Shown piece by piece: positions 1-9,597 of a DNA stretch of 64,000 bases (within the stretch, counting starts at the first letter, position 1; every line of letters starts with the position of its first letter). The stretch covers positions 248,001 through 312,000 of the forward strand of contig CAWEYO010000013.1 in NCBI GenBank assembly GCA_963813315.1, given 5' to 3'. The stretch is from CAWEYO01 sp963813315. Its GTDB lineage: Bacteria; Pseudomonadota; Alphaproteobacteria; Rhizobiales; Rhizobiaceae. A model generated the notes under the pieces. That model ran no database searches, was not told the DNA's origin, and was given only the letters and a program-made list of their open reading frames with translations. The translations under genes were made by a program, and so were the position numbers.

Positions 1-252
1 AACGCCTACGTCTCCAACGTATCGGATCGCATCACCGGCATCACAGGCAGCTCCGGGCAGATCGCCGCCATGGCGAAATCCTTTGGCATCTACGCGAAAA
101 AGGTGCCGCTGGAAGGCGGCGACTATACGATGGACCACACGGCCTCAATCCTGCTGCTCTCTGGGGACGGTAAGTTTGCCGGCACCATCGCCTATGGTGA
201 AAGTCCGGAAACGGCGATGGCGAAACTGAAACGGCTGGCGGCCGAAGGCTGA
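1..252 (+). CDS. SCO1/SenC family copper chaperone, C-terminal part
   Basis: The reading frame is open from the first base, so the gene starts upstream of the window; about 83 residues are visible. The C-terminal part carries the family pattern DHTAS followed by a short hydrophobic strand, where the His is the conserved copper ligand of SCO proteins; the CxxxC motif would lie upstream. Family members deliver copper to the CuA site of cytochrome c oxidase in the periplasm, with a thioredoxin fold. The family call is from residue pattern only. Confidence 0.75.
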   Translation, partial: NAYVSNVSDRITGITGSSGQIAAMAKSFGIYAKKVPLEGGDYTMDHTASILLLSGDGKFAGTIAYGESPETAMAKLKRLAAEG

Positions 253-460
253 TTGCAACCTTCCGGGCGGGGCTCCGGACTCACATGGTTGCGGCGCGCA
301 ATCCCGTTGCGCTTTGGCGGAGAAATGTGTTGATGCCGCTCCAGCAACGCGGTGGCTCGGCCTGCCGAGGACGGGCGCGGAGCCACGACACCCGATTTCC
401 CGCCGGCTCGTTGAGGATCGGCCTAAAGCGCGTCGCGGCGAAACGGATCCATGCGACACC

Positions 461-527
461 CTTTAGGCTATTGTTTCTGTACATGTCGTTATCCCAAAAC
501 CGCTGCGCACTTTTGGGCGACATGCAT
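461..527. repeat. 67 bp palindromic intergenic repeat (family A), copy 1
   Basis: This segment lies just upstream of prmA. Its reverse complement matches 43545-43611 at 64 of 67 positions by eye. The core is a hairpin with ATGTCGCCCAAAA on one arm and a near-complement ending in CGACAT on the other. The rest of 253-539 shows no gene. It resembles the short mobile palindromes common between rhizobial genes. Confidence 0.75.
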
Positions 528-539
528 TAAGGAGCTTTG

Positions 540-1427
540 ATGCCCGAAGAACAAAAGACGCAGACCCGTCTTCATTTCAGCGCTTCGCGCGCCGATGCGA
601 AGCGCATCTTTGCCGCGCTCGAAACGGCCTTCGAGGATGACGGGTATCCGCTTGCGCTGCTGGAGGGCGACGAAGCCAAGAATATCCAGGAAGTTTCGCT
701 CTACGCCATCGGCGACATCGACGCGGTGGAAGACCGGATGCGCAGCGCGATGGGGGCGCTCGCCGGACAAATCGCCATCGCGCGCGAAATCCTGCCCGAC
801 ACGGATTGGGTAGCACTTTCGCTCGAAGGGCTAAGGCCCGTGCGCGCCGGCCGCTTCTTCGTGCACGGCGCGCACGACCGCGACAAGCGCCGCGCCGGCG
901 AACTGGCGATCGAGATCGAGGCCGGCCTCGCCTTCGGAACGGGGCACCATGGCACCACTTCCGGCTGCCTGGACATGATCTGGCAGGTGACGAGGCGCGA
1001 GCGTCCCCGCAATGCGCTCGACCTTGGCGCCGGCAGCGCGGTTCTGGCGATAGCGCTGGCGAAGATGGCGCGGATCCCCGTGCTGGCCACCGACATCGAC
1101 CCGATCGCGACAGCCGTTGCGGCGAGCAACGTCCGGCTCAATCAGGTTGACGCCTATGTCGACGCAATGACCGCGCCGGGCTTTCACCACCCGGCATTTG
1201 GCACGCGCGCGCCCTTCGATCTGATTGTCGCCAACATACTGGCCCGGCCGCTGATGAGACTTGCGCCGGAAATGGCCGGTCACATTTCAGCCGGTGGATC
1301 GCTGATCCTTTCCGGCATCCTCGACCGCCAGCGCGGCGCCGTCATCGCGGCCTATTCCGGACAGAAGTTCCGCCACGTCCGCACGCTGGCGCGGGAAGGC
1401 TGGGTGACGATCCACTTCAGACGCTGA
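540..1427 (+). CDS. prmA: Ribosomal protein L11 methyltransferase PrmA
   Basis: Encodes 295 residues. It methylates ribosomal protein L11 using S-adenosylmethionine in the cytoplasm. The SAM-binding motif LDLGAGSAVLAIAL lies near residue 160 and the catalytic-loop motif IVANILARPL near residue 230, both typical of PrmA; AFGTGHH precedes the SAM motif, as in the family. The ATG at 540 is preferred over the TTG at 537 because AAGGAG ends five bases upstream of it. Length is normal. It stands alone between a family-A repeat and the aminopeptidase gene. Confidence 0.93.
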   Translation: MPEEQKTQTRLHFSASRADAKRIFAALETAFEDDGYPLALLEGDEAKNIQEVSLYAIGDIDAVEDRMRSAMGALAGQIAIAREILPDTDWVALSLEGLRPVRAGRFFVHGAHDRDKRRAGELAIEIEAGLAFGTGHHGTTSGCLDMIWQVTRRERPRNALDLGAGSAVLAIALAKMARIPVLATDIDPIATAVAASNVRLNQVDAYVDAMTAPGFHHPAFGTRAPFDLIVANILARPLMRLAPEMAGHISAGGSLILSGILDRQRGAVIAAYSGQKFRHVRTLAREGWVTIHFRR

Positions 1428-1559
1428 AGCCAAGCGCGATCCAAAGTGCTCGATCCAAAAACCACACCACGCGGCACACTTCGTCACGGAAAGTTGCAAC
1501 CAACGCGCTCGCCGTTTAGCGTCGCCCCGCTGCAAGGCAAATTGCGAAGGATAGTCCTC

Positions 1560-3389
1560 ATGTTCCAGACCTTTGACTCCGAAAGCGATTCGTCCTTCAG
1601 CGCCGCGCGCATTTCCGGCCTGCGCAAATGGCTGGGCGACAACGGGCTCGACGGTTTTCTCGTCCCGCGCGCCGACGAGCATCAGGGCGAAAATGTTGCG
1701 CCCCGCTCCGAAAGGCTTCGCTGGCTGACCGGCTTTTCAGGTTCGGCCGGCGTCGCACTGATCATGCGAGAGCGCGCTTACATCTTTGTCGATGGGCGCT
1801 ATCAGTTGCAGGTGCGCGACCAGGTCGACATGACGATTTTCACGGTAGAGCACCTGATTGAAACACCGCCGCCTGCGTGGATCAGGGACAATGCCGGCAA
1901 GGGTGCGCGCATTGGCTTTGATCCGTGGCTGCATACGATCGGCGATATCAAGACACTGAACGCCTCTGCCGGGAAAGTCGGGGCGACGTTGGTCCCGCTG
2001 GAGCAGAACCCGATCGATATGCTGTGGACCGATCAGCCGAAGCCGCCGCTGGCTCCCGTGGAGATCCACGCAATCGGGTTTGCCGGGGAACTTGCCCGCG
2101 ACAAACTGGCAAGGCTGGCCGCCGGACTGACGAAGGAAGGCGCGACCCACGCGGTCATCACTGATCCGTCTTCGATAGCCTGGACGCTGAACATACGCGG
2201 CAACGACGTCCCACATACGCCGCTTGCGCTCGGTTTCGCCATCCTCGCCGCCGATGGCCCGCACATGCTTTTCATGGACAAGCGGAAACTTCCCATTCAG
2301 ACGGAAGCCTATCTCACGCAGCTTATCGACCTCTACGCTCCGGGTGCGCTGGAAGGCGAATTGGTAAATCTCGCTAAATCCGGCGCGCGCATCGCGCTCG
2401 ACCCCGTATTGGCAGCGGAGCGCCTGCGGATGCTGGTGGAAGACAATGGAGGCACGGTCGTTTCCCTCGCCGATCCTGCCCGCCTGCCTCGCGCCACCAA
2501 GAATGAGGCGGAGATCACGGGCGCACGCGCCGCGCACCGGCGCGATGCGGCTGCGGTCGTCCAGCTGCTGTGCTGGCTTGACCAGCAGCCGCCGGGCTCG
2601 CTCGACGAGATCGCGGTGGTGACCAAGCTGGAGGAATGCCGACGCTCCGTCGGCGAACGGTCCCAGATGCCTCTCCGGGACGTCTCCTTCGATACGATTT
2701 CGGGCACCGGCCCCAATGGAGCTATCATTCACTATCGCGTTTCGCGAAGCACGAACCGTCGCCTGCTCGGCGGCGAGCTGTTCCTGCTCAATTCCGGCGG
2801 GCAATATCAGGATGGCACCACCGACATCACGCGCACGGTAGCTATCGGCACTCCCGAGGAGGAAATGCGCGAGCGCTTCACGATGGTGCTGAAGGGCATG
2901 ATCGCGATCTCCGCTCTCCGGTTTCCTGCAGGAACACGTGGCGTGGACATCGACGCCCTCGCCCGGCATGCCCACTGGATGGCGGGCTTCGACTACCCTC
3001 ACGGAACCGGCCATGGCGTGGGCTCTTATCTTTCGGTGCACGAGGGGCCGCAGCGCATCGCCAAGACCGGAACTGAAAAGCTGCTCGCCGGCATGATCCT
3101 CTCCAACGAGCCGGGGTACTACAAGGAAGGCCACTACGGCATCCGCATCGAGAACCTCATCCTCGTCACTCCGGTGGCGCAGATACCGGGCGGCGAGACC
3201 GCCATGCACGCATTTGAGACGCTGACGCTTGCGCCGATCGACCGCCGGCTGATCAGGGTTGATCTGCTCAGTGCGGACGAACTTGGATGGCTGAATGCCT
3301 ACCATGCACGCGTGGCTGAAGAGATCGGTCCGCTGGTCGAAGGGGAGGTCCGGCAATGGTTGCTGGAAGCGACGGCGCCTCTTGCCTGA
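1560..3389 (+). CDS. Xaa-Pro aminopeptidase, M24B family
   Basis: Encodes 609 residues: two creatinase-like N-terminal domains followed by a pita-bread catalytic domain. Expected metal ligands are visible: Asp residues in QDGTTDITRT, His in HGTGHGVG, and Glu in SNEPGYY and in GIRIENL. It should cleave N-terminal residues preceding proline in the cytoplasm. The frame is open back to 1446, but the ATG at 1560 begins the recognisable N-terminus and follows a purine-rich GAAGGA. The long three-domain form is the eukaryote-like aminopeptidase P type found widely in alphaproteobacteria. Confidence 0.9.
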   Translation: MFQTFDSESDSSFSAARISGLRKWLGDNGLDGFLVPRADEHQGENVAPRSERLRWLTGFSGSAGVALIMRERAYIFVDGRYQLQVRDQVDMTIFTVEHLIETPPPAWIRDNAGKGARIGFDPWLHTIGDIKTLNASAGKVGATLVPLEQNPIDMLWTDQPKPPLAPVEIHAIGFAGELARDKLARLAAGLTKEGATHAVITDPSSIAWTLNIRGNDVPHTPLALGFAILAADGPHMLFMDKRKLPIQTEAYLTQLIDLYAPGALEGELVNLAKSGARIALDPVLAAERLRMLVEDNGGTVVSLADPARLPRATKNEAEITGARAAHRRDAAAVVQLLCWLDQQPPGSLDEIAVVTKLEECRRSVGERSQMPLRDVSFDTISGTGPNGAIIHYRVSRSTNRRLLGGELFLLNSGGQYQDGTTDITRTVAIGTPEEEMRERFTMVLKGMIAISALRFPAGTRGVDIDALARHAHWMAGFDYPHGTGHGVGSYLSVHEGPQRIAKTGTEKLLAGMILSNEPGYYKEGHYGIRIENLILVTPVAQIPGGETAMHAFETLTLAPIDRRLIRVDLLSADELGWLNAYHARVAEEIGPLVEGEVRQWLLEATAPLA

Positions 3390-3448
3390 GAGCCCGGCTG
3401 GAAATTCGCCATTTGCATTCCGCCATCTGGCATCCGCGAGGAATTGCC

Positions 3449-3745
3449 TCAACCAATGACGTTGCGAAGCACGATAAGCACGGCCGCGCCGGACAGGAAC
3501 ATCGACATCATCCCACCGCGCAGCGCCACCAGTCCCGCCACGACGAGCGCAGCGAGCTCGGCCGGCCCGGCTGAAAGCACCGCCGGCGCCACCAGCGTCG
3601 TCAGCACGGCAGCCGGAACCGCATCGAGACCCGCCTCGACCCGCGGATGAATGCGATTGAAGCGCGACAGCACCAGATGCCCGCCGACGCGCGTGAGATA
3701 GGTGAGCGCCGCGCCCGCCAGGATGATCCACAGCGTTGTGCTCAT
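3449..3745 (-). CDS. azlD: AzlD family branched-chain amino acid exporter subunit
   Basis: Encodes 98 residues, nearly all hydrophobic, with about four predicted membrane spans; the family pattern TYLTRVGGH occurs near the N-terminus. AzlD is the small partner of AzlC, and the pair exports branched-chain amino acids across the inner membrane. Its ATG overlaps the azlC stop in an ATGA arrangement, so the two are translationally coupled. Substrate is inferred from family only. Confidence 0.88.
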   Translation of the reverse strand: MSTTLWIILAGAALTYLTRVGGHLVLSRFNRIHPRVEAGLDAVPAAVLTTLVAPAVLSAGPAELAALVVAGLVALRGGMMSMFLSGAAVLIVLRNVIG

Positions 3746-4479
3746 GTGCGCGGCCTCGCCTTCACCGTGGTTGGCGTCACCATCGCGGCAAGCGCGATGC
3801 CCGCCAGGGCTCCGACCGAAACGTGCCAGGGCGAGCCGATTGTCTTGTAAGCGACGATCGCCGCGATCGCGCTCACGATCACTACCGGCAGCCAGAGCGG
3901 GCGCTTGCGGAAGCCCATCACAAGGCCGAGGAAATAGATAGACAGCAGGAAATCGAGCCCAAGCGCGTGCGGATCGGATATAAGTCCGCCGAAATGAGCA
4001 CCAAGGCCGGCTTCGGCGACCCAGGTGACCCAGATTGGCGCGGCGAGCCCCATATACCACGCGAAACTCACCCGGCCGCCGCTTTCGCTCCTGCGCTCGG
4101 TCTCGGCAAACTGCGGGTCGATAAGCAGGAAGAAGGCCAGCGCCTTCTGTGCGAACGGCCAGCCGCCGATGCGCCGCCCGAGGACGGCGGAATAGAGCAC
4201 GTGGCGGAAATTGACTGCGAAAATCGAGAATACGACCAGCCACGGAGCGATCTTCTGGCCGAACAGTTCGATCCCCACCATTTGGCTGGCGCCGCCGTAG
4301 ACTGTGGCGCTCATCAGCATGGCCTGGAAGACCGTGAACCCGTTAGCGACCGCAAGAGCCCCGAACAACAGGCCAAACGGAAGCGCAGCAACGATGACCG
4401 GCACGCCGGCACGTGCGCCGCTCCAGAATTCGCTCCGTTCGGTTTCGCCGGCGGTGTCGGCGTCGGTGTTGGCTAACAT
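3742..4479 (-). CDS. azlC: AzlC family branched-chain amino acid permease
   Basis: Encodes 245 residues with multiple membrane spans. The family signature LPFGLLFGALAVANG is near the N-terminus, and the conserved SATVYGGASQ and NFRHVLYS patterns are visible. It forms a two-component exporter with the overlapping azlD. The frame is open to an ATG at 4527, which would add 16 residues unlike the family; the ATG at 4479 fits better. Transcription direction matches ligA, 150 bp upstream. Confidence 0.88.
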   Translation of the reverse strand: MLANTDADTAGETERSEFWSGARAGVPVIVAALPFGLLFGALAVANGFTVFQAMLMSATVYGGASQMVGIELFGQKIAPWLVVFSIFAVNFRHVLYSAVLGRRIGGWPFAQKALAFFLLIDPQFAETERRSESGGRVSFAWYMGLAAPIWVTWVAEAGLGAHFGGLISDPHALGLDFLLSIYFLGLVMGFRKRPLWLPVVIVSAIAAIVAYKTIGSPWHVSVGALAGIALAAMVTPTTVKARPRT

Positions 4480-4629
4480 GCTTTTGTCCCATTGAACGGG
4501 CGGGATGTATAGCCATGCTGCCTGCAACAGTCACGCGAATTCGCCTGAGTGGATGATCAACACCCGTGAAGGGAAGTTCCACGTCAATCCGGGTCGAAGT
4601 CAGTTTCGGTGGCCTGCAGAACCCGTCGG

Positions 4630-6783
4630 TCAACCCGCCCCCACCCTCTCGAACCACTGGTCCTCATCGATCACCTCGATGCCCAGTTCGGTCGCCTGCT
4701 TCAGCTTCGATCCGGCGCCCGGCCCGGCCACAACCAGGTCGGTTTTCTTCGACACTGAACCGGAAACCTTGGCGCCAAGCCGCTCGGCCATCGCCTTTGC
4801 CTCGTCGCGCGACATTTTTTCGAGGGCTCCGGTAAAGACGACGGTCTTGCCGGCGACCGGCGACGACACCGCCGCTGCAGGCTTCTCGTCAAGTGGGGTC
4901 ACCTCCTTCAACAAAGCGTCGACAACCTCGCGGTTGTGTTCTTCGGCGAAGAACTCGACGATCGCCCCGGCGACAACCGCGCCAATGCCGCCCACTGACA
5001 CAAGCTCCTGCCAGGCAGCGTTGCCTTTTTCGCTACCCTCCCCCGGCAGCCTGGCGGCTTCAGCGGCACTGCGCATGGCGTCGAACCGCAAATAGGCGCG
5101 CGCCAGCCGCTTGGCATTGGTCTCGCCGACGTGACGGATGCCGAGCGCGTGAAGAAACCGCCACAGTTCTACCTCGCGCCGGGCGTCGATGGCGTCGAAC
5201 AGCTTCCTCACTGAAATCGTGCCGAAGCCCTCGATATTCTCGAGTTTTGTAAGTGAAGCCTCCTGGCGCCTCTGCAAGGTGAAAATATCAGGGGGCGTGC
5301 GGATCTTCAGCGCCGGGTCTTCGGCGTTGAAAAAGAACTCGATCTGCTTTTCGCCAAGTCCCTCGATGTCGAACGCATGGCGCGAAACAAAGTGCCGTAT
5401 GCGCTCGACCGCTTGCGCCGGGCAGATCAGGCCCCCTGTGCAACGGCGCACTGCCTCGCCGTCTTCGCGCACCGCATGACTGTCGCAGGCAGGGCAGCGA
5501 TCCGGAAAGACATATGGCTTTGCATCGGGCGGCCGTTTTTCCAACACGACATCGAGGATTTGCGGAATGACATCGCCCGCCCGCTGAACAATCACTGTGT
5601 CGCCGATCCGTATGTCACGGCCTTCACGAATCGGCTGACCGGTATTGCCGATGCCCTTGATGTAGTCCTCATTGTGGAGCGTGGCATTGGTGACCACCAC
5701 GCCGCCCACTGTCACCGGCTCCAGCCGCGCAACCGGCGTCATCGCCCCGGTGCGGCCGACCTGGATGTCGATGCCCTTCAGCACCGTGATCGCCTTTTCG
5801 GCGGCAAACTTATGCGCCGTCGCCCAGCGCGGGCTGCGCGAACGAAAGCCCAGCCGCTCCTGCAGGTCGAGCCGGTCCACCTTGTAGACGACGCCGTCGA
5901 TATCGTAAGGCAGTTCCGCCCGCTCGGCTTCGATCGCATGGTAGCGCGCCAGCATCGCGTCGAGCGAATTGCAGCGCACCATCTTTTCGTTGATCTTGAA
6001 GCCCCAGTCGCCGAAACGGCGGACCACGTCATATTGCGTGGCGCCCAGCGGCTCACTGGTCTCACCCCACGCATAGGCAAAGAATTTGAGAGGCCGTGAC
6101 CTGGTCACCTCGGGGTCGAGCTGGCGCAGGCTTCCAGCCGCCGAATTCCGGGGATTTGCAAAGACGCGGCCGGTCTCCGCCATGCGCTGGTTAAGCACCA
6201 TGAATTCGTCCCGGCGCATGTAGACTTCGCCGCGAATTTCCACGACTTCCGGCGCGTCTTTCGGCAGCCGCTGCGGTATCTCCTTGATCGTGCGGATGTT
6301 GGCCGTGACATTCTCGCCAGTCGCTCCGTCGCCGCGCGTCGCTGCCGTAACCAGACTGCCGCGCTCGTAGCGAAGCGACATGGACAGCCCATCGATCTTC
6401 GGCTCGGCGGTAAACACGAGCTCCTGCTCCGCCGGGTAGGAAAGAAACCGCCGGACGCTGGCGACGAAATCCCGCACGTCATCGTCGGCAAACGCGTTGC
6501 CGAGCGACAGCATCGGCCGCGCGTGTGCCACCGGTCCGAACGTGCCCGAAGGCGCTGCCCCGACTTTCAGTGAGGGAGAGTCCTCGCGCACCAGTTCGGG
6601 AAACCGCGCTTCAATTTCGGCGTTGCGGATTCTGAGCGCGTCATAGTCCGCATCCGATATCGTCGGCGCATCGTCTTGATGGTAACGACGGTCGTGTCCG
6701 GCGATTTCGACGGCAAGACGCGCGAGTTCCTCGGCGGCCTGGTCGGCAGTAAGTTGCTCGACAGGAGGTTTGTTGTCAGACAT
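4630..6783 (-). CDS. ligA: NAD+-dependent DNA ligase LigA
   Basis: Encodes 717 residues, a full-length bacterial replicative ligase. The adenylated lysine is K129 in EPKIDGLS. Domains follow in order: Ia and adenylation domain, OB fold, four-cysteine zinc finger (CPACDSH through LICPAQ), helix-hairpin-helix repeats, and a C-terminal BRCT domain. It seals nicks in replication and repair. It is the last broadly conserved gene of the dcw-linked group, separated from recN by a hairpin repeat. Confidence 0.97.
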   Translation of the reverse strand: MSDNKPPVEQLTADQAAEELARLAVEIAGHDRRYHQDDAPTISDADYDALRIRNAEIEARFPELVREDSPSLKVGAAPSGTFGPVAHARPMLSLGNAFADDDVRDFVASVRRFLSYPAEQELVFTAEPKIDGLSMSLRYERGSLVTAATRGDGATGENVTANIRTIKEIPQRLPKDAPEVVEIRGEVYMRRDEFMVLNQRMAETGRVFANPRNSAAGSLRQLDPEVTRSRPLKFFAYAWGETSEPLGATQYDVVRRFGDWGFKINEKMVRCNSLDAMLARYHAIEAERAELPYDIDGVVYKVDRLDLQERLGFRSRSPRWATAHKFAAEKAITVLKGIDIQVGRTGAMTPVARLEPVTVGGVVVTNATLHNEDYIKGIGNTGQPIREGRDIRIGDTVIVQRAGDVIPQILDVVLEKRPPDAKPYVFPDRCPACDSHAVREDGEAVRRCTGGLICPAQAVERIRHFVSRHAFDIEGLGEKQIEFFFNAEDPALKIRTPPDIFTLQRRQEASLTKLENIEGFGTISVRKLFDAIDARREVELWRFLHALGIRHVGETNAKRLARAYLRFDAMRSAAEAARLPGEGSEKGNAAWQELVSVGGIGAVVAGAIVEFFAEEHNREVVDALLKEVTPLDEKPAAAVSSPVAGKTVVFTGALEKMSRDEAKAMAERLGAKVSGSVSKKTDLVVAGPGAGSKLKQATELGIEVIDEDQWFERVGAG

Positions 6784-6859
6784 GCGCGAATCCGGCTCTC
6801 TTTCAGGTCGCTACACTACCGCAGCGCCCGCCTCGCTCAAGATGGGACATGGCGCATTT

Positions 6860-7020
6860 CACCCCCCTCTGGCCTGCCGGCCATCTCCCCCGAGTGGGGA
6901 GATTGAGCCTTCATCAGCGCGCCTGCCGATCGCCGACAATGCCGGCGAGCGCATTGGCGCTGATGCAAGGCCAATCTCCCCCCTTTGAGGGGGAGATGGC
7001 CGGCAGGCCAGAGGGGGGTG
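6860..7020. repeat. Nested hairpin repeat between recN and ligA
   Basis: Perfect 32 bp inverted repeat, arms at 6860-6891 and 6989-7020, enclosing further imperfect pairing (CATCAGCGC at 6912 with GCGCTGATG at 6957). The whole 161 bp can fold as one long hairpin. Architecture matches the elements at 16354-16490 and 63128-63323. It sits between recN and ligA on their transcript, so it could act as an attenuator or mRNA stabiliser, but nothing in the sequence proves that. Confidence 0.9.
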
Positions 7021-7040
7021 CCTCGATGCGAACGTCGGGC

Positions 7041-8717
7041 TCAAGATGCCGCGGCGGGGTTTTCGCTGAGCAGCCGTTCGGCCGCCGCGCGGGCCTCTTC
7101 AGTGATCGTCGCGCCGGCAAGCATGCGGGCGATCTCTTCCTGCCGCGCCTTGCGGTCCATTTCGGCAATGCCGGTGGAGACGCGGTCGGCGAGCCCGGAC
7201 TTGGAGATCAGATAGTGGGTATGGGCGCGCGCGGCCACCTGTGGCGCATGTGTGACCGACAGCACCTGCACGCTCTCGGAAAGCCTTGACAGCCGCTGTC
7301 CGATCGCATCCGCGACAGCACCGCCGACGCCGGTGTCGATCTCGTCGAAGACCAGGGTCGGCGCTGAACCGCGATCAGCCAGCGCCACCTTCAGCGCGAG
7401 CAGGAACCGCGACAGCTCGCCTCCCGACGCGACCTTCATCATCGGTCCGGGCCGGGTTCCGGGGTTGGTTCTGACCCAGAATTCGAGCTGGTCGATTCCC
7501 CCTTCCATGCGGTCTTGCGGTTCCGTTTCCATTTGGACCATGAATTCCGCGCGCTCGAGCCTGAGCGCCGGCAGCTCGGCCATCACGGCGCGTTCGAGGT
7601 GTAACGCGGCGGTCTTGCGCGCCTCCGAAAGTCGCGCAGCCGCGCCGTCGTACAGATCGCGCGCTGCCGCTGCCTGCTTTGCGAGCAGATGAAGCCTTTC
7701 CTCCCCGGCATCGAGGTCGGCGAGATCGGCGGCCATTCGGTCTCGCAACTCGGCCAGGCTGTCGACCGCGACCGAGTGTTTGCGCGCGACGGCGCGCAAG
7801 GCGAACAGCCGTTCCTCGGTCTTTTCGAGCCTGTGCGGATCATGTTCGCACGCACGCAGCGCCGCCTCCACGCCGGACTGCGCCGCATCCAGCGACAACA
7901 GCGCTTCGTCCAGCGACTTCACCACCTCGTCGAGCAGGCCCGGCGCCTCCGCCGCTTTTCTCTGCAGCCGTCGGAGCAGACTGGCGAGCTGAGGCGACGC
8001 CGCATTTGGTCCCGAAAGAACCTCCTGCGCATCCCGGATATCAGCGGCGACCTTTTCGGCGCGCATCATCGTCGCGCGCTGGTCGGAAAGCTCGGTTTCC
8101 TCACCGGGCTGCGGTTCAAGTCTCGAGAGTTCCGCAACGGATGCGCGAAGGTACTCGGCTTCGCGCGCGGCCGCCTCGACCTTCGCCTGGCGCCGCGCGA
8201 GATCTTGCTCGGCGCTCCGCCACATCCGCCACGCCTCGGCCACGCCGTCAGCTTCCGCGTTGTGGCCGCCGAAAGCATCGAGCAAGGCGCGATGGGCTGA
8301 TGCATCGACAAGAGCGCGCTCGTCGTGCTGGCCATGGATTTCGACCAGCGCACGTCCAACGTCGCGCATAAGCGAAACGCTGGACGGCCGGTCGTTGACA
8401 AAGACGCGCGTGCGACCGTCGGCCGACTGCACGCGCCGCAGGATAATGTCGCCTTCATCGTCAATGGCGTTCTCGGCAAGCAGCACGCGAGCGGCATGGA
8501 TGACCGGCACGTCGAAGACCGCCGTCACCTGGCCCTGAGCGGCGCCATACCGTACGAGCGAGGCATCGCCGCGCGCGCCAAGTGCCAGCGACAATGCGTC
8601 GAGCAGAATGGATTTCCCCGCTCCCGTCTCGCCTGTCAGCACCGAGAGGCCCGACGAAAAATCGATGTCCAGCCGTTCGATCAGAACGATGTCGCGAATC
8701 GACAGTTGGGACAGCAT
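7041..8717 (-). CDS. recN: DNA repair protein RecN
   Basis: Encodes 558 residues of the SMC-like repair ATPase that acts in double-strand break repair. The Walker A motif GETGAGKS is at residues 29-36. A long coiled-coil centre rich in Arg, Glu and Ala follows, and the C-terminal ABC signature and Walker B region include SGGELSRFLLALK and LVFDEIDTGVGG. Its gene follows bamD by 13 bp, the usual order in rhizobia. Confidence 0.96.
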   Translation of the reverse strand: MLSQLSIRDIVLIERLDIDFSSGLSVLTGETGAGKSILLDALSLALGARGDASLVRYGAAQGQVTAVFDVPVIHAARVLLAENAIDDEGDIILRRVQSADGRTRVFVNDRPSSVSLMRDVGRALVEIHGQHDERALVDASAHRALLDAFGGHNAEADGVAEAWRMWRSAEQDLARRQAKVEAAAREAEYLRASVAELSRLEPQPGEETELSDQRATMMRAEKVAADIRDAQEVLSGPNAASPQLASLLRRLQRKAAEAPGLLDEVVKSLDEALLSLDAAQSGVEAALRACEHDPHRLEKTEERLFALRAVARKHSVAVDSLAELRDRMAADLADLDAGEERLHLLAKQAAAARDLYDGAAARLSEARKTAALHLERAVMAELPALRLERAEFMVQMETEPQDRMEGGIDQLEFWVRTNPGTRPGPMMKVASGGELSRFLLALKVALADRGSAPTLVFDEIDTGVGGAVADAIGQRLSRLSESVQVLSVTHAPQVAARAHTHYLISKSGLADRVSTGIAEMDRKARQEEIARMLAGATITEEARAAAERLLSENPAAAS

Positions 8718-8730
8718 GGACCGGGCGCCG

Positions 8731-9597
8731 TCAGCTTCCCGTGATCAGCGAACCGGCTTTCGAAAGCCAGGAACCCTTGTTCTCACGAGGCTGAAGGCCA
8801 CCGGTCTGAAGTAACGCATAGGAATCCTTGTACCACTGGCTGTCAGGGTAGTTGTGGCCGAGCACTGCCGCTGCCGTTTGGGCTTCGGAGGTGAGCCCCA
8901 TCGCATAGTAGCTCTCCGTCAGGCGCGCCAGAGCCTCTTCGATGTGGCGGGTGTTCGAGTAGTTCTCGACCACAAAGCGGAAGCGCTTGATGGCCGCGAT
9001 ATATTCGCGGCGCTCGAGATAGTAGCGGCCGACTTGCATTTCCTTGCCGGCAAGCTGGTCGCGCGCGACGCGGATTTTCGTCTTCGCATCCTCGGAATAC
9101 TCCGAATCCGGCCAGCGCTGCACCACCTCTTCCATCGCTTCGATGGCCCGGCGTGATTCCTGCTGATCCTGCGTCACGTCGCGAATCTGTCGGAAGTAGC
9201 TCAAGCCAACGATATACTGTGCGTAAGCAGCGTCAGGATCAGTCGGATAGAGCTGCACATAGCGCTTGCCGGCATTGATGGCTTCGTCATACTTGCCCTG
9301 GCGGTAGTCCGCGAAAGCCCCCATTACCAGCGCCTTGCGGCCGTATTCCGAATACGGGTGCTGACGGTCGATCGCGTCGAACTTCTTGCTTGCTTCCTTC
9401 ATCCGGCCTGCATTCATGTTAGCAAGACCTTGATTGTAAAGCACATCCGCAGGATCGGTCTGCTCGACATAGGTCGCCAGGTCAACGTCCTTGTCTGACG
9501 CACATGCCGATAGGAAGAGAGGCATCGCGAGAACAGGAAGCATGGCAAAAGCCATCCGGACCCGGCGCACAGACTGTGCTGCTCGTTCAAAAACCAT
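8731..9597 (-). CDS. bamD: Outer membrane assembly lipoprotein BamD
   Basis: Encodes 288 residues. An N-terminal signal peptide ends in the lipobox LSAC, predicting an outer-membrane lipoprotein. The mature part holds TPR-like repeats of the ComL/BamD family (for example ADYRQGKYDEAI and YPDSQWYKDSY). BamD is the essential partner of BamA in outer membrane protein insertion. The ATG at 9597 gives a normal signal peptide; one at 9627 would add ten residues. It lies between lpxC and recN. Confidence 0.93.
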   Translation of the reverse strand: MVFERAAQSVRRVRMAFAMLPVLAMPLFLSACASDKDVDLATYVEQTDPADVLYNQGLANMNAGRMKEASKKFDAIDRQHPYSEYGRKALVMGAFADYRQGKYDEAINAGKRYVQLYPTDPDAAYAQYIVGLSYFRQIRDVTQDQQESRRAIEAMEEVVQRWPDSEYSEDAKTKIRVARDQLAGKEMQVGRYYLERREYIAAIKRFRFVVENYSNTRHIEEALARLTESYYAMGLTSEAQTAAAVLGHNYPDSQWYKDSYALLQTGGLQPRENKGSWLSKAGSLITGS

